Source: Pseudomonas sichuanensis (GTDB lineage: Bacteria; Pseudomonadota; Gammaproteobacteria; Pseudomonadales; Pseudomonadaceae). From it: DNA of 64,000 bases. Of this stretch, positions 30,088-40,929 are shown in pieces (position 1 is the first letter of the stretch; every line of letters starts with the position of its first letter). The translations under genes and the position numbers were made by a program. Location: assembly GCF_003231305.1 (NCBI RefSeq), contig NZ_QKVM01000022.1:1-64000 (forward strand), in the 5' to 3' direction. Below the pieces are notes generated by a model. That model had not been told where the DNA came from. It searched no databases and worked only from the letters and a program-made list of their open reading frames with translations.

Positions 30088-30960
30088 TCAGCGGATGTGA
30101 GCAAGCACACCTTGCAACTCGTCAAGCGAGTTGTAACGGATGACCAACTGGCCTTTGCCCTTGTTGCCATGGCGGATTTGCACCGCCGAGCCCAGGCGCT
30201 CTGCCAGACGCTGTTCGAGGCGGGCGATATCCGGATCAGGTTTGCTCGGTTCGACCGGATCAGGTTTGCCGTTGAGCCACTGGCGCACCAGTGCCTCGGT
30301 TTGGCGCACGGTAAGGCCACGTGCGACAACATGACGCGCCCCTTCTTCCTGACGTTCTTCGTCCAGGCCGAGCAAGGCACGGGCATGGCCCATCTCCAGG
30401 TCGCCATGGGCGAGCATGGTCTTGATTGCCTCGGGCAGCGAGATCAGGCGCAGCAAGTTGGCCACGGTCACCCGCGACTTGCCCACGGCATCGGCCACCT
30501 GCTGCTGGGTGAGTTCGAACTCGTGCTGCAGGCGTTGCAGGGCAATCGCCTCCTCGAGCGGGTTGAGGTCTTCACGCTGGATGTTCTCGATCAGCGCCAT
30601 GGCGATGGCGGCTTCGTCGGGCACCTCGCGGACCATGGCCGGGATGCTGTCCAGGCCGGCCTGTTGCGTGGCGCGCCAGCGGCGCTCACCGGCGATGATC
30701 TCGTAACGGTTGTCGCCGATCGGGCGGACCACGATCGGTTGCATGACGCCGTGGTTGCGGATCGAGTGCGCCAGTTCTTCCAGCGCCTCGGGATCCATGT
30801 CACGGCGAGGCTGATACTTGCCGCGCTGGATCAGCTCGACCGGCAGATGTTGCAGTTCTTTCTGGTCGATCTTGACAGCCTGCTCTTCGAGCGCGCTGAC
30901 GGAAGGACCACTGAGCAGTGCATCCAACCCACGTCCGAGACCTCGTTTCTTGATGGCCAT
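30088..30960 (-). CDS. parB: Chromosome partitioning protein ParB
   Basis: ParB is a CTP-dependent clamp that loads at parS and spreads along the origin region. The 290 residues show the N-terminal CTPase domain with GERRWRA (about residues 95-101) and NIQREDLNP, a central HTH (LTQQQVADAVGKSRVTVANLLRL) and a C-terminal dimer domain. It lies 9 bp after parA, and its probable parS targets are at 42470, 43100 and 46415. Confidence 0.97.
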   Translation of the reverse strand: MAIKKRGLGRGLDALLSGPSVSALEEQAVKIDQKELQHLPVELIQRGKYQPRRDMDPEALEELAHSIRNHGVMQPIVVRPIGDNRYEIIAGERRWRATQQAGLDSIPAMVREVPDEAAIAMALIENIQREDLNPLEEAIALQRLQHEFELTQQQVADAVGKSRVTVANLLRLISLPEAIKTMLAHGDLEMGHARALLGLDEERQEEGARHVVARGLTVRQTEALVRQWLNGKPDPVEPSKPDPDIARLEQRLAERLGSAVQIRHGNKGKGQLVIRYNSLDELQGVLAHIR

Positions 30961-30969
30961 GCGGATTCC

Positions 30970-31761
30970 TTAAGTTGTTTGTGCAGTGCGTGATGGACGG
31001 CGCTGACGGCGAACCAGTTCCCCGGCAAGCGCAAGATAGGCGAGCGCGCCACGGGATTGCTTGTCGTAGGCCAAAGCCGGCATGCCGAAGCTCGGCGCCT
31101 CGGCCAGGCGGATGTTGCGAGGGATCACCGTGTCGTAAAGCTGGTCGCCGAAGTGTTCCTTGAGCTGCGCCGAAACATCGTTGTTCAGGCTCAGGCGCGG
31201 GTCGTACATGGTCCGCAACAGGCCTTCGATCTTCAGCGCCGGGTTCAACCGTGCGGCGATGCGCTTGATGTTATCCACAAGGTCGCTGAGACCTTCCAGT
31301 GCGTAGTACTCGCACTGCATGGGGATGATCACGCCATCGGAGGCGACCAGGGCGTTGAGGGTCAGCATCGACAGCGACGGCGGGCAGTCGATGAGGATGT
31401 AGTCGTAGCTCTCGCGGATCGGCGCCAGGGCGTTGCGCAGGCGGCTTTCCTTCATCTGCATTTCCAGCAGTACCACCTCGGCGGCGGTAAGGTCGCGGTT
31501 GGCCGGCAGCAGCTGGTAACCACCGTGCTCGGAGTAGTGCATGGCCTGGGTCAGGTCGCACTCCCCGATCAGCAGGTCGTACACCGAGTGTTCGAGCTCG
31601 TGTTTATCCACACCGCTGCCCATGGTGGCGTTGCCCTGCGGATCGAGGTCGATCAGCAGCACACGGCGCTTGGTCGCGGCCAGCGATGCGGCGAGATTGA
31701 TACAGGTGGTGGTTTTGCCCACACCACCTTTCTGGTTCGCGATTGCGAATACCTTAGCCAT
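30970..31761 (-). CDS. parA: Chromosome partitioning ATPase ParA (Soj)
   Basis: This deviant-Walker ATPase drives origin segregation with ParB. The 263 residues start with MAKVFAIANQKGGVGKTT (deviant Walker A, about 11-18) and contain LIDLDPQGNA and YILIDCPPSLS. It follows rsmG by 18 bp in the mnmG-rsmG-parA-parB order typical for origins. Confidence 0.97.
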   Translation of the reverse strand: MAKVFAIANQKGGVGKTTTCINLAASLAATKRRVLLIDLDPQGNATMGSGVDKHELEHSVYDLLIGECDLTQAMHYSEHGGYQLLPANRDLTAAEVVLLEMQMKESRLRNALAPIRESYDYILIDCPPSLSMLTLNALVASDGVIIPMQCEYYALEGLSDLVDNIKRIAARLNPALKIEGLLRTMYDPRLSLNNDVSAQLKEHFGDQLYDTVIPRNIRLAEAPSFGMPALAYDKQSRGALAYLALAGELVRRQRRPSRTAQTT

Positions 31762-31779
31762 TGTTGCGTGTGTTCCCAG

Positions 31780-32430
31780 TCATGCCTTGCGGCGCAGTAT
31801 CAGCAGATGGCGCTGGCCCTGGCAACCTGGAACGGTCAGGGCCTGCTCGCTTTCCACTGTGAAGTCTGCGGGCAATGCTACCAGTTCATCGGCAGGATGC
31901 AGCCCTTTCATTGCAAGCCATTGCGTGCGGGCGTCACCCAGGTGGCGGGTCCAGTTGGTGAAATTTTCCATGCTGCTGAAAGCGCGCGAGACGATCCCGC
32001 AGAACGGCTGCTCGGGCTGAACCTCTTCGACCCGGCTGTGGATAACCGTGAGGTTGTCCAGCTTCAGCTCCATTTTCACCTGGGTCAGGAAGCGGGTCTT
32101 CTTGCCATTGCTGTCGAGCACCGTCACTTGCTTGTGCGGATGCAGGATAGCCAACGGGATGCCGGGCATGCCGCCACCGCTGCCGACATCCAGCCAACGC
32201 TGGGTGTCATTGTGGATAAACGGCATGACGCTGAGGCTGTCGAGCAGGTGGCGCGACACCATCTCGTCCGGGTTACGCACAGCGGTGAGGTTGTAGGCCT
32301 TGTTCCATTTGATCAACAGGGCCAGGTAGCCCAGCAGCAGTTCGTGCTGCTGCGCGCTCAGCTCGACGCCGAGCTGACGCGCACCTGTGGACAACTCTTC
32401 GGCGTGTTGCGGGGTGACCAGGGAACTCAA
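31780..32430 (-). CDS. rsmG: 16S rRNA m7G527 methyltransferase
   Basis: RsmG methylates G527 of 16S rRNA. The 216 residues have the SAM site [17 protein letters not shown] (about residues 70-86). Its start overlaps the mnmG stop by 4 bp, indicating translational coupling. It was formerly named gidB. Confidence 0.97.
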   Translation of the reverse strand: MSSLVTPQHAEELSTGARQLGVELSAQQHELLLGYLALLIKWNKAYNLTAVRNPDEMVSRHLLDSLSVMPFIHNDTQRWLDVGSGGGMPGIPLAILHPHKQVTVLDSNGKKTRFLTQVKMELKLDNLTVIHSRVEEVQPEQPFCGIVSRAFSSMENFTNWTRHLGDARTQWLAMKGLHPADELVALPADFTVESEQALTVPGCQGQRHLLILRRKA

Positions 32431-34322
32431 GCGCTTTGCTCCAATTCGCGGCCTGCGCCGCGTTTTTTCAAGTGAATCAGCAACAGGGAAATCGCCGCAG
32501 GCGTGACACCCGGGATACGTGAAGCCTGGCCAAGGGTCTCTGGACGGGTTTCGCCGAGCTTGCCCTGGATCTCCTTGGACAGGCCGGAAATCGAGGTGTA
32601 GTCGATATCCACAGGCAGGCGGGTGTCTTCGCTGGCTCGCAGCCGGGCGATCTCGTCCTGCTGACGGTCGATGTAGCCGGCGTACTTGGTCTTGATCTCG
32701 ACCTGCTCGGCGACCTGTGGATCGATCACTTCGCCGCCGGTGGCTTCGATCAGGCCAGCGTAGTCGACTTCCGGGCGAGCCAGCAGGTTGAGCAGGCTGT
32801 ACTCGTGGTTCAGTGGGGTCGCGAACTTATCCACAATGGCCTGGCCTTGTGGCGTACCCGGGCGTACCCAGGTGCTTTTCAGGCGCTGCTCTTCACGCTC
32901 GATGCCTTCGCGCTTGGCGCTGAAGGCGGCCCAGCGCTCGTCGTCGATCAAACCCAGCTCGCGGCCTTTTTCGGTCAGGCGCAGGTCGGCGTTGTCTTCG
33001 CGCAGGATCAGCCGGTATTCGGCGCGCGAAGTGAACATGCGGTAGGGCTCTTGCGTACCCAGGGTGATCAGGTCGTCGACCAGCACACCGATGTAGGCCT
33101 CGTCACGGCGCGGGCACCAGCTTTCGCGGCCCTGCGCGCGCAGCGCGGCGTTGGTCCCGGCCAGCAGGCCCTGGGCGCCGGCCTCTTCGTAACCGGTGGT
33201 GCCGTTGATCTGGCCCGCGAAGAACAGGCCGCCGATGACCTTGGTCTCGAGGCTGTACTTGAGGTCGCGTGGGTCGAAGTAGTCGTACTCGATGGCGTAG
33301 CCCGGGCGAACGATGTGGGCGTTTTCCATGCCGCGGATCGAGCGCACCAGCTCCAGCTGCACGTCGAACGGCAGCGAAGTCGAGATGCCGTTGGGGTACA
33401 GCTCATGGGTGGTCAGGCCTTCCGGCTCGATGAACACCTGGTGGCTTTCCTTGTCGGCGAAGCGGTGGATCTTGTCTTCGATCGACGGGCAATAGCGCGG
33501 GCCGATGCCTTCGATCACACCCGAGTACATCGGCGAACGGTCGAGGTTCGAGGCGATGATCTCGTGGGTGCGGGCATTGGTGTGGGTAATCCAGCAGCTC
33601 ACCTGGCGCGGGTGCATCTGCGCATTGCCCATGAACGACATCACCGGGATCGGCGTGTCGCCGGGCTGCTCGGTCATTACCGAGAAATCCACGGAGCGGC
33701 CATCGATGCGCGGCGGTGTGCCGGTTTTCAGGCGGCCGACGCGCAGCGGCAGTTCCCGCATGCGATGGGCCAGGGCAATCGAAGGCGGGTCGCCGGCGCG
33801 CCCGCCGGAGTGATTCTGCAGGCCGATGTGGATAAGTCCACCGAGGAAAGTGCCGGTGGTCAGTACCACGCTCTCGGCGAAGAAACGCAGGCCCATCTGC
33901 GTGACCACGCCCTTCACCTGGTCCTGCTCGACGATCAGGTCATCGCAGGACTGCTGGAATATCCACAGGTTCGGCTGGTTTTCCAGAATTTCGCGCACCA
34001 CCGCCTTGTAGATGGCGCGGTCGGCCTGTGCTCGGGTGGCACGTACGGCCGGGCCCTTGCGGTTGTTCAGGATGCGGAACTGGATGCCGCTCTTGTCGGT
34101 GGCCAGCGCCATGGCGCCGCCGAGCGCGTCGATCTCTTTGACCAGATGGCTTTTACCGATGCCACCGATGGCCGGGTTGCAGCTCATGTGACCGAGGGTT
34201 TCCACGTTATGGGTCAACAGCAGGGTTTTCACACCCATGCGTGCAGACGCAAGCGCAGCCTCGGTACCGGCATGGCCGCCGCCGATGACGATCACTTCAA
34301 AACGGGAAGGGAAATCCACCAC
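32427..34322 (-). CDS. mnmG: tRNA uridine-34 cmnm5 modification enzyme MnmG
   Basis: MnmG works with MnmE to modify the wobble uridine of tRNAs. The 631 residues begin with the FAD motif [19 protein letters not shown] and include the conserved CNPAIGG with a catalytic Cys and [10 protein letters not shown]. The C-terminal helical part binds MnmE. The length is standard. Confidence 0.98.
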   Translation of the reverse strand: MVDFPSRFEVIVIGGGHAGTEAALASARMGVKTLLLTHNVETLGHMSCNPAIGGIGKSHLVKEIDALGGAMALATDKSGIQFRILNNRKGPAVRATRAQADRAIYKAVVREILENQPNLWIFQQSCDDLIVEQDQVKGVVTQMGLRFFAESVVLTTGTFLGGLIHIGLQNHSGGRAGDPPSIALAHRMRELPLRVGRLKTGTPPRIDGRSVDFSVMTEQPGDTPIPVMSFMGNAQMHPRQVSCWITHTNARTHEIIASNLDRSPMYSGVIEGIGPRYCPSIEDKIHRFADKESHQVFIEPEGLTTHELYPNGISTSLPFDVQLELVRSIRGMENAHIVRPGYAIEYDYFDPRDLKYSLETKVIGGLFFAGQINGTTGYEEAGAQGLLAGTNAALRAQGRESWCPRRDEAYIGVLVDDLITLGTQEPYRMFTSRAEYRLILREDNADLRLTEKGRELGLIDDERWAAFSAKREGIEREEQRLKSTWVRPGTPQGQAIVDKFATPLNHEYSLLNLLARPEVDYAGLIEATGGEVIDPQVAEQVEIKTKYAGYIDRQQDEIARLRASEDTRLPVDIDYTSISGLSKEIQGKLGETRPETLGQASRIPGVTPAAISLLLIHLKKRGAGRELEQSA

Positions 34323-34834
34323 GCACCTCGTGCCTGTTTTTACGAATAGAGAAGGTAAGCGGACAAGTATAGGGACTTACCCCCCTTCAAAGAAACCGTC
34401 TGAGCAAATTTTGACCAGGCTGTGGATGAGTGGCAGGCAATAGAAATCAAAGAAGAAAAATTTATAAAAGCTTTGTTTTTATGTTTATGTTTAGGGCCAT
34501 GCCTAGCTGTTGATAACTGCCTGTAGGCCTTTAGATACGCGCTGTACAGCAATTCATAACCCTGGGCCTAAGTAGCCCTGTGGGGTCTGGACAAGGTTGT
34601 TTAACCTGTGGATGAAAGTAGCTGTTACCCACAGGCCGCATTTTCCTCAACAAAAAAGCGTGGTTATCAACGGAGCTGAAGGCGAGTTTTCCACAGAGCA
34701 CAGGCGAGCGTTCGCCTGCCTGTTGATGAATATTTCAGGCGACGAACGGTCGTATAGCGAGGAATCAGGAGGGGGTTACTACGGTCCCCCGCAACAAGCG
34801 CCAGGCAGCGCTTGCCGGGGGAGCCAGGAAGGGA
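34323..34834. other. mnmG-mnmE intergenic region with a cluster of DnaA-box-like sites
   Basis: This 512-bp gap has no supported gene. It contains five 8/9 matches to the DnaA box TTATCCACA on either strand (34421-34429, 34509-34517, 34607-34615, 34625-34633, 34687-34695) and one weaker match at 34664-34672. The part from 34430 to 34560 is AT-rich. The mnmG promoter must lie here. An imperfect GC-rich hairpin at 34786-34821, just after mnmE, may be the mnmE terminator. Confidence 0.6.
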
Positions 34835-36205
34835 TTACTTGCCGATGCAGAAGCTGGAGAAGATTCGCCCCAGCAGATCGTCCGAGCTGAATGCCCCGGT
34901 GATCTCACCCAGGGCTTGCTGAGCCTGACGCAGGTCTTCAGCCAGCAACTCACCAGCGCCGGCAAGGGTCAGCTGGGCACGGCCGTGTTCAAGATGGCTG
35001 CTGGCCTGGCGCAGTGCTTCGAGGTGGCGACGGCGCGCGCTGAAGCTGCTTTCCGCGGTCTGTTCGTAGCCCATGCAGGCCTTGAGATGATCACGCAGCA
35101 AGTCCAGGCCCATGTCGCTGTCATTGGCACTGAGGGTGATGGTTGCATGCCCGTCGTCACTCAGCTCCAGGCCAACCTGCTCGCCACTGAGGTCGGCCTT
35201 GTTGCGGATCAGCGTGACCTTGGACGGATCCGGGCGCTGATCGAGGAATTCTGGCCACAGGGCAAAAGGATCACTGGCTTCAGGCGCCGTGGAGTCGACC
35301 ACCAACAGCACCCGATCGGCCTCGTTGATGGCCTTCAACGCCCTCTGCACCCCGATCTTTTCCACATGGTCATCGGTATCGCGCAGGCCTGCGGTGTCGA
35401 CCACGTGCAGCGGCATGCCGTCGATGTGGATATGTTCACGCAGGATGTCCCGGGTGGTGCCGGCGATATCGGTGACGATCGCCGCTTCACGGCCCGCCAA
35501 TTGGTTGAGCAGGCTGGACTTGCCGGCGTTCGGCCGGCCAGCGATGACCACGGTCATGCCATCGCGCAGCAAGGCGCCCTGCCCGGCTTCGCGCTGCACT
35601 GTGGACAACTCGGTGCGCACATCATCGAGCATGCGCAACACATGGCCATCGGCGAGAAAGTCGATTTCCTCTTCCGGGAAGTCGATGGCGGCTTCGACAT
35701 AGATACGCAAGGCAATCAACGCCTCGGTCAGCCCATGCACACGCTTGGAGAACGCCCCCTGCAGCGAGCGCAAGGCATTGCGCGCGGCCTGGGTAGAGCT
35801 CGCCTCGATCAGGTCGGCAATGGCCTCGGCCTGGGCCAGGTCGAGCTTGTCGTTGAGGAACGCACGCTCGCTGAACTCGCCCGGCCGCGCCAGGCGGCAG
35901 CCCAGTTGCAGGCAGCGCTGCAGCAGCATGTCCATCACCACGGGGCCGCCATGGCCCTGCAGCTCCAGCACATCCTCGCCGGTGAACGAATTCGGCCCGG
36001 GGAAGAACAACGCGATGCCCTCGTCCAGCACCAGGCCATCGGCATCGCGGAACGGGCCGTAGTGGGCGTGGCGCGGGGTCAGGCTGCGGCCGGTGATAGC
36101 CTGCCCGGCCTGGCTGGCCAGTGGGCCGGACAAGCGGACGATGCCGACACCGCCACGGCCCTGGGCAGTGGCGATGGCGGCGATGGTTTCACGCACAGTA
36201 TTCAT
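34835..36205 (-). CDS. mnmE: tRNA modification GTPase MnmE
   Basis: MnmE is the GTPase partner of MnmG. It has an N-terminal folate-binding domain (1-120; [21 protein letters not shown]), a G domain with [12 protein letters not shown] and [10 protein letters not shown], and a C-terminal CIGK with the conserved Cys. ATG 36205 (MNTVRETI) opens the known N-terminus; the frame extends 17 codons more without support. Its 456 residues are normal. Confidence 0.97.
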   Translation of the reverse strand: MNTVRETIAAIATAQGRGGVGIVRLSGPLASQAGQAITGRSLTPRHAHYGPFRDADGLVLDEGIALFFPGPNSFTGEDVLELQGHGGPVVMDMLLQRCLQLGCRLARPGEFSERAFLNDKLDLAQAEAIADLIEASSTQAARNALRSLQGAFSKRVHGLTEALIALRIYVEAAIDFPEEEIDFLADGHVLRMLDDVRTELSTVQREAGQGALLRDGMTVVIAGRPNAGKSSLLNQLAGREAAIVTDIAGTTRDILREHIHIDGMPLHVVDTAGLRDTDDHVEKIGVQRALKAINEADRVLLVVDSTAPEASDPFALWPEFLDQRPDPSKVTLIRNKADLSGEQVGLELSDDGHATITLSANDSDMGLDLLRDHLKACMGYEQTAESSFSARRRHLEALRQASSHLEHGRAQLTLAGAGELLAEDLRQAQQALGEITGAFSSDDLLGRIFSSFCIGK

Positions 36206-36243
36206 GCTCGAAGCCTCTACAGCGAATTCGAAAGACAGATAGC

Positions 36244-36270
36244 AAAAACGCCCCACGAGGGGGCGTTTTT
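36244..36270 (-). terminator. Terminator of the yidC transcript
   Basis: AAAAACGCCCC and GGGGCGTTTTT form an 11-bp stem with a 5-base loop between yidC and mnmE; the minus strand reads into a T run. Confidence 0.85.
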
Positions 36271-36295
36271 ATTCACAGGCTAGCGTAGCGGCCTG

Positions 36296-37978
36296 TCAAG
36301 CGGCTGCGTTTTTGGTCGCGGCCTCGATACGGCGAGTGATGTACCACTGCTGGCTGATCGACAGGCAGTTGTTCACAACCCAGTACAGCACCAGGCCAGC
36401 TGGGAACCACAGGAAGAAGAAGGTGAAGATGATCGGCATCATTTTCATCACCTTGGCCTGCATCGGATCCGGCGGCGTCGGGTTCAGGCGCTGCTGGATG
36501 AACATGGTCGCGCCCATGATGATCGGCAGGATGAAGAACGGATCCTTGATCGACAGGTCGGTGATCCACAGCAGCCATGGGGCCTGGCGCATCTCGACGC
36601 TTTCCAGCAGTACCCAGTACAGGGCCAGGAACACCGGCATCTGCACCAGGATCGGCAGGCAGCCGCCCAGCGGGTTGATCTTCTCTTTCTTGTACAGCTC
36701 CATCATCGCCTGGGACATCTTCTGGCGATCGTCACCGAAGCGTTCCTTCAGTGCGGCAAGCTTTGGCGCCACGGCACGCATGCGCGCCATCGAGCGATAG
36801 CTGGCAGCCGACAGTGGGAAGAACAGGCCCTTGATGAGCATGGTCAGGACAATGATCGACCAGCCCCAGTTACCCAGCAGGCTGTGGATATGTTGCAGCA
36901 GCCAGAAAATCGGCTGGGCAATGAACCACAGGAAGCCGTAGTCGACGGTCAGTTCCAGGCCTGGGGACAACTCTTTGAGCTTGGACTGGATCTTCGGACC
37001 GGCGTACAGCATGGCGCTGGTTTCGACCTTGCCGCCAGCAGGAACGCTGAGTGCCGGGCCGGTGTAACCGATGATGTAGTTGCCCTGGCTGTCCTTGCGA
37101 GTCTGGACGGCGTTGTTATCGCCCTTGGCCGGAATCCAGGCGGTCACGAAGTAGTGCTGCAGCCAGGCTACCCAGCCGCCGGTCACATTTTCTTTCAAAC
37201 TGCCCTTGTCGATGTCTTTCATCGACACTTTCTTGTACGGCTCGGCAGCTGTCCACAGGGCGGCGCCCAGGTAGGTAGCGGTGCCGGTGGCAGTGCTCGA
37301 CGACGGGTCGCCGCTGGCATCGCGCTTGAGCTGGGCAAACAGGTTGCCGTTCCACGCCTGGCCGCTCTGGTTGTCGATCAGGTAGCTGACGGTCAGGTCG
37401 TACTCACCGCGCTTGAGGCTGAAGCGCTTGATGTAGTTGACGCCGTTCTCGCTGAACTTCAGGTCGACTACCAGTTGATCCTGGCCATCGGCCAGCTGGA
37501 AGCTCTTCTGCTCCGCGGCATACAGCGGGCGACCCGTGGAACGGGCATCCGGGCCGTTGGCGCCGGTCAGGCCGCTTTGCGCCAGGTAGACACGCTCGCC
37601 ACCGTTGTCGAACAGCTGGAACGGGATGTCCGGATGGTCCTGGCGGCGTGGGTATTTCGGCAGGGTCAGCTGGACGATGTCACCACCGACCGGGTCGATA
37701 GCCAGGTCCAGGACGTCGGTCTTGACCCGGATCAGGTCCTTGCTCAGTGCAACCGGAGCAAGTTCCGCAGGGCTGGATTCAGCATTGGCGCTCGGCACAT
37801 CGGCGCTGGCGCCGGCGGTTCCGGCCGGGACGGTATCCGGCAGGGCCGGGGCAGCAGTGCTGGCAGCAGTATTCTGAGTCGGCAGGGCAGCCTGGCCGTA
37901 GTCCTGGTTCCATTTCAGGACCATGACGTAGGACACGATTGCCAGGGCGACGATCAGGATCGTGCGTTTAATATCCAT
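36296..37978 (-). CDS. yidC: Membrane protein insertase YidC
   Basis: YidC inserts and folds inner-membrane proteins, alone or with Sec. ATG 37978 (MDIKRTILIV) starts the N-terminal anchor helix; a large periplasmic beta-domain (about 60-340) and a C-terminal five-helix insertase core (about 345-540) follow. Its 560 residues match Pseudomonas YidC. It lies directly after yidD (2-bp gap). Confidence 0.97.
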   Translation of the reverse strand: MDIKRTILIVALAIVSYVMVLKWNQDYGQAALPTQNTAASTAAPALPDTVPAGTAGASADVPSANAESSPAELAPVALSKDLIRVKTDVLDLAIDPVGGDIVQLTLPKYPRRQDHPDIPFQLFDNGGERVYLAQSGLTGANGPDARSTGRPLYAAEQKSFQLADGQDQLVVDLKFSENGVNYIKRFSLKRGEYDLTVSYLIDNQSGQAWNGNLFAQLKRDASGDPSSSTATGTATYLGAALWTAAEPYKKVSMKDIDKGSLKENVTGGWVAWLQHYFVTAWIPAKGDNNAVQTRKDSQGNYIIGYTGPALSVPAGGKVETSAMLYAGPKIQSKLKELSPGLELTVDYGFLWFIAQPIFWLLQHIHSLLGNWGWSIIVLTMLIKGLFFPLSAASYRSMARMRAVAPKLAALKERFGDDRQKMSQAMMELYKKEKINPLGGCLPILVQMPVFLALYWVLLESVEMRQAPWLLWITDLSIKDPFFILPIIMGATMFIQQRLNPTPPDPMQAKVMKMMPIIFTFFFLWFPAGLVLYWVVNNCLSISQQWYITRRIEAATKNAAA

Positions 37979-37980
37979 GA

Positions 37981-38226
37981 TTACTCGGCTATCGAAGAAG
38001 TTCGGGAGGAAGGAGCTGGTGGAACGGGATCGAAACCGCCGTCGTTCCACGGATTACAACGCCCCAGGCGACGAACGGCCAGCCACCCACCACGCAAGAG
38101 GCCATGGTTTTCGATGGCTTCGTATGCGTAACAGGAACAGCTGGGATAGAAACGACAGTGACTGGCCATCAGGGGGCTGATGGCGTAACGGTAGAACTGG
38201 ATCGGAACGAGGGCCAGTTTACGCAT
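37981..38226 (-). CDS. yidD: Membrane protein insertion efficiency factor YidD
   Basis: The 81-residue protein has the family signature [20 protein letters not shown] and a second [13 protein letters not shown]. Its start overlaps the rnpA end by 8 bp. It is a membrane-associated helper of YidC-dependent insertion. Confidence 0.95.
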   Translation of the reverse strand: MRKLALVPIQFYRYAISPLMASHCRFYPSCSCYAYEAIENHGLLRGGWLAVRRLGRCNPWNDGGFDPVPPAPSSRTSSIAE

Positions 38227-38623
38227 TGTGACTGTCTACCCCTGCGGGATTGGCGTTGACCGCTGGAGAGGGCCGACTGCGAGCCAGTCGCTTCCAGAGC
38301 TTGCCAAAGTGTTGGTGCAATTCTGGGTTTTCCACTTCGCCCAACCCCTTGCGCGCGACGATCACGATATCCAAACCCGCCAACAGCTGCTGGTTCAGGC
38401 GGAACGAATCGCGCATCAGGCGTTTCAGGCGATTGCGTTGAACGGCGAGCTTGACGCTCTTTTTGCCGATCACCAGGCCGAGGCGTGGGTGATCGAGGCC
38501 GTTCTCGCGGGCAAGGATAAGCAGGTTTTTCCCTGGAACCTTGCCGGTTGGGGAGTCGAAGACCGCTTTGAAGTGCCGGGGTGTAAGCAGTCGCTTTTCC
38601 CGACTGAAGTCCTGACTCACCAC
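38219..38623 (-). CDS. rnpA: Ribonuclease P protein component
   Basis: RnpA supports RNase P RNA in tRNA 5' processing. The start is set at GTG 38623, giving [17 protein letters not shown] and 134 residues, the length expected for P. putida; the open frame extends far upstream only because it is antisense-free over rpmH. The basic motif [14 protein letters not shown] is the RNA-binding RNR signature. Confidence 0.95.
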   Translation of the reverse strand: MVSQDFSREKRLLTPRHFKAVFDSPTGKVPGKNLLILARENGLDHPRLGLVIGKKSVKLAVQRNRLKRLMRDSFRLNQQLLAGLDIVIVARKGLGEVENPELHQHFGKLWKRLARSRPSPAVNANPAGVDSHNA

Positions 38624-38636
38624 CTGTGCCGAAAAA

Positions 38637-38771
38637 TCAAATGGCCAGACGCTTACGGCCTTTGGCACGACGACGCGACAGAACGGCGCGGCCGTTCTTG
38701 GTGGCCATACGGGCACGGAAACCGTGGGTGCGTGCGCGCTTGATGGTGCTTGGTTGGAAAGTACGTTTCAT
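38637..38771 (-). CDS. rpmH: 50S ribosomal protein L34
   Basis: A 44-residue ORF reads [18 protein letters not shown] and ends [12 protein letters not shown]. This is L34, complete and of normal size. It is the first gene of the rpmH-rnpA-yidD-yidC group and borders the replication origin. Confidence 0.97.
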   Translation of the reverse strand: MKRTFQPSTIKRARTHGFRARMATKNGRAVLSRRRAKGRKRLAI

Positions 38772-39356
38772 GGCGTGTTACCTGGGTTGGTCGACAACGG
38801 GCCGGAAGGGCCCCCTTTTTAAGAGATCGGCGATTCTAGAGAAAGCAAGCCCATAGGTCAATTTCCAACCAGTCATTCCTTAATGAAGGGTGCCCAGTGG
38901 TCAGCGCTCAGGCCTGGTTGAAAGACGGGCTGCATACCAACGCTCAGAATGAAAAAAATAAGAAAGGCATATAAAAAGCTTTTCTGAAGAACTTATAGAT
39001 CTTAAGTGGATAACCTTCTGTGGATAACACGTCACAGCCCACTATTTGCAGGCTGTACAGAGATTTGAAACCTTGTCGGTAACAGGTGTCTTCTCTGTGC
39101 CGGGCCTGCGTACAACCTGTGCAGCAAAAGGCCATTTATCCACAGGCGAATTATCCACAGGCTAGGGCCCGGGGTTGTGCATAGCCCTCATGTAGCGTTA
39201 TCCACAGGGCTTATTCACATCTCAAGGTGATGATTTGGTCGGATTTTGGCTTATTTACCGGGCCTGCATGCGGCCTCATATGTGGATAACTGACCGCCCG
39301 CCCGGTACAATGGCGGTTTGTTTTGCCTCATCCGGCTTTCAACTCAGGGGATATCC
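38772..39356. other. oriC: Chromosomal replication origin oriC
   Basis: The rpmH-dnaA gap contains exact DnaA boxes TTATCCACA at 39136-39144, 39151-39159 and 39198-39206, and in reverse orientation at 39019-39027 and 39281-39289. One-mismatch copies lie at 39005-39013 and 39211-39219. An AT-rich tract at about 38945-39010 is a likely unwinding element. This is the known place of oriC in Pseudomonas. The region also holds the rpmH and dnaA promoters. Confidence 0.93.
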
Positions 39357-40889
39357 GTGTCAGTGGAACTTTGGCAGCAGTGCGTGGAGCTTCTGCGCGA
39401 TGAACTGCCTGCCCAGCAATTCAACACCTGGATCCGTCCGCTACAGGTCGAAGCCGAAGGCGACGAGTTGCGCGTCTACGCGCCCAACCGCTTCGTGCTC
39501 GATTGGGTCAATGAAAAGTACCTGGGTCGTCTGCTCGAGCTGTTGGGCGAACACGGCAACGGCATTGCGCCGGCGCTTTCCTTATTAATAGGTAGCCGTC
39601 GTAGTTCTGCTGCGCGCGCTGCCCCGAATGCGCCGGTGAGCGCCGCCGTCGCCGCAACCTTGGCGCAGCAGGCTCAGGTTCAGCCTGCCGCACCGATCGT
39701 GCTGCCGAGCGAGCCGGCCATGGCGCCGGTGGCCGAGCCGGTTACCAGCGGCATCGAAGAGTCCGCTTCGCGCAACAGCTTCGACAGCATGGCTGAGCCC
39801 AGCTCCACGCCCGCTGCTACGGGCCGTACCGAGCAACGTACGGTGCAGGTCGAAGGCGCGCTCAAGCACACCAGCTACCTGAACCGCACCTTCACCTTCG
39901 AAACCTTCGTAGAGGGTAAGTCGAACCAGTTGGCCCGCGCGGCTGCCTGGCAGGTCGCGGACAACCCCAAGCACGGCTACAACCCGCTGTTCCTCTATGG
40001 CGGTGTCGGCCTGGGTAAAACGCACTTGATGCATGCTGTGGGTAACCACCTGCTGAAGAAGAACCCGAATGCCAAGGTCGTCTACCTGCATTCCGAGCGC
40101 TTCGTCGCCGACATGGTCAAGGCCCTGCAGCTGAACGCGATCAACGAATTCAAACGCTTCTACCGCTCGGTCGATGCGCTGCTGATCGACGACATCCAGT
40201 TCTTCGCCCGCAAGGAGCGTTCGCAGGAAGAGTTTTTCCACACCTTCAACGCCCTGCTCGAGGGCGGTCAGCAGGTGATTCTCACCAGCGACCGCTACCC
40301 GAAAGAGATCGAAGGCCTGGAAGAGCGCCTGAAGTCGCGCTTTGGTTGGGGCCTGACGGTGGCTGTCGAGCCGCCGGAGCTGGAAACCCGCGTGGCGATC
40401 CTGATGAAGAAGGCCGACCAGGCCAAGGTCGAGCTGCCACACGATGCCGCGTTCTTCATCGCCCAACGCATCCGTTCCAACGTGCGTGAACTCGAAGGTG
40501 CCCTGAAGCGGGTGATCGCTCACTCGCACTTCATGGGCCGCGATATCACCATCGAGCTGATTCGTGAATCGCTCAAGGATCTGCTGGCGCTGCAGGACAA
40601 ACTGGTGAGTGTGGATAACATCCAGCGCACCGTGGCCGAGTACTACAAGATCAAAATCTCCGATCTGCTGTCCAAGCGCCGTTCGCGCTCTGTAGCGCGT
40701 CCGCGCCAGGTGGCCATGGCCCTGTCGAAGGAGCTGACCAACCACAGCTTGCCGGAAATCGGCGACATGTTTGGCGGCCGCGACCATACCACCGTGCTGC
40801 ACGCCTGCCGCAAGATCAACGAATTGAAGGAATCCGACGCGGACATCCGCGAGGACTACAAGAACCTGCTGCGCACACTGACGACTTGA
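39357..40889 (+). CDS. dnaA: Chromosomal replication initiator DnaA
   Basis: DnaA binds oriC and opens the duplex. The start is GTG 39357 ([13 protein letters not shown]), giving 510 residues; the upstream ATG at 39318 is unsupported. Domains: N-terminal helicase-loading domain (1-80), a Pro/Ala linker (85-160), AAA+ with Walker [10 protein letters not shown] (215-223) and Walker [10 protein letters not shown], and a C-terminal DnaA-box-binding HTH with [15 protein letters not shown]. Confidence 0.98.
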   Translation: MSVELWQQCVELLRDELPAQQFNTWIRPLQVEAEGDELRVYAPNRFVLDWVNEKYLGRLLELLGEHGNGIAPALSLLIGSRRSSAARAAPNAPVSAAVAATLAQQAQVQPAAPIVLPSEPAMAPVAEPVTSGIEESASRNSFDSMAEPSSTPAATGRTEQRTVQVEGALKHTSYLNRTFTFETFVEGKSNQLARAAAWQVADNPKHGYNPLFLYGGVGLGKTHLMHAVGNHLLKKNPNAKVVYLHSERFVADMVKALQLNAINEFKRFYRSVDALLIDDIQFFARKERSQEEFFHTFNALLEGGQQVILTSDRYPKEIEGLEERLKSRFGWGLTVAVEPPELETRVAILMKKADQAKVELPHDAAFFIAQRIRSNVRELEGALKRVIAHSHFMGRDITIELIRESLKDLLALQDKLVSVDNIQRTVAEYYKIKISDLLSKRRSRSVARPRQVAMALSKELTNHSLPEIGDMFGGRDHTTVLHACRKINELKESDADIREDYKNLLRTLTT

Positions 40890-40929
40890 TGACCGTCTGC
40901 GTAGCTAATTGAAGGCAAGGGACTAGACC

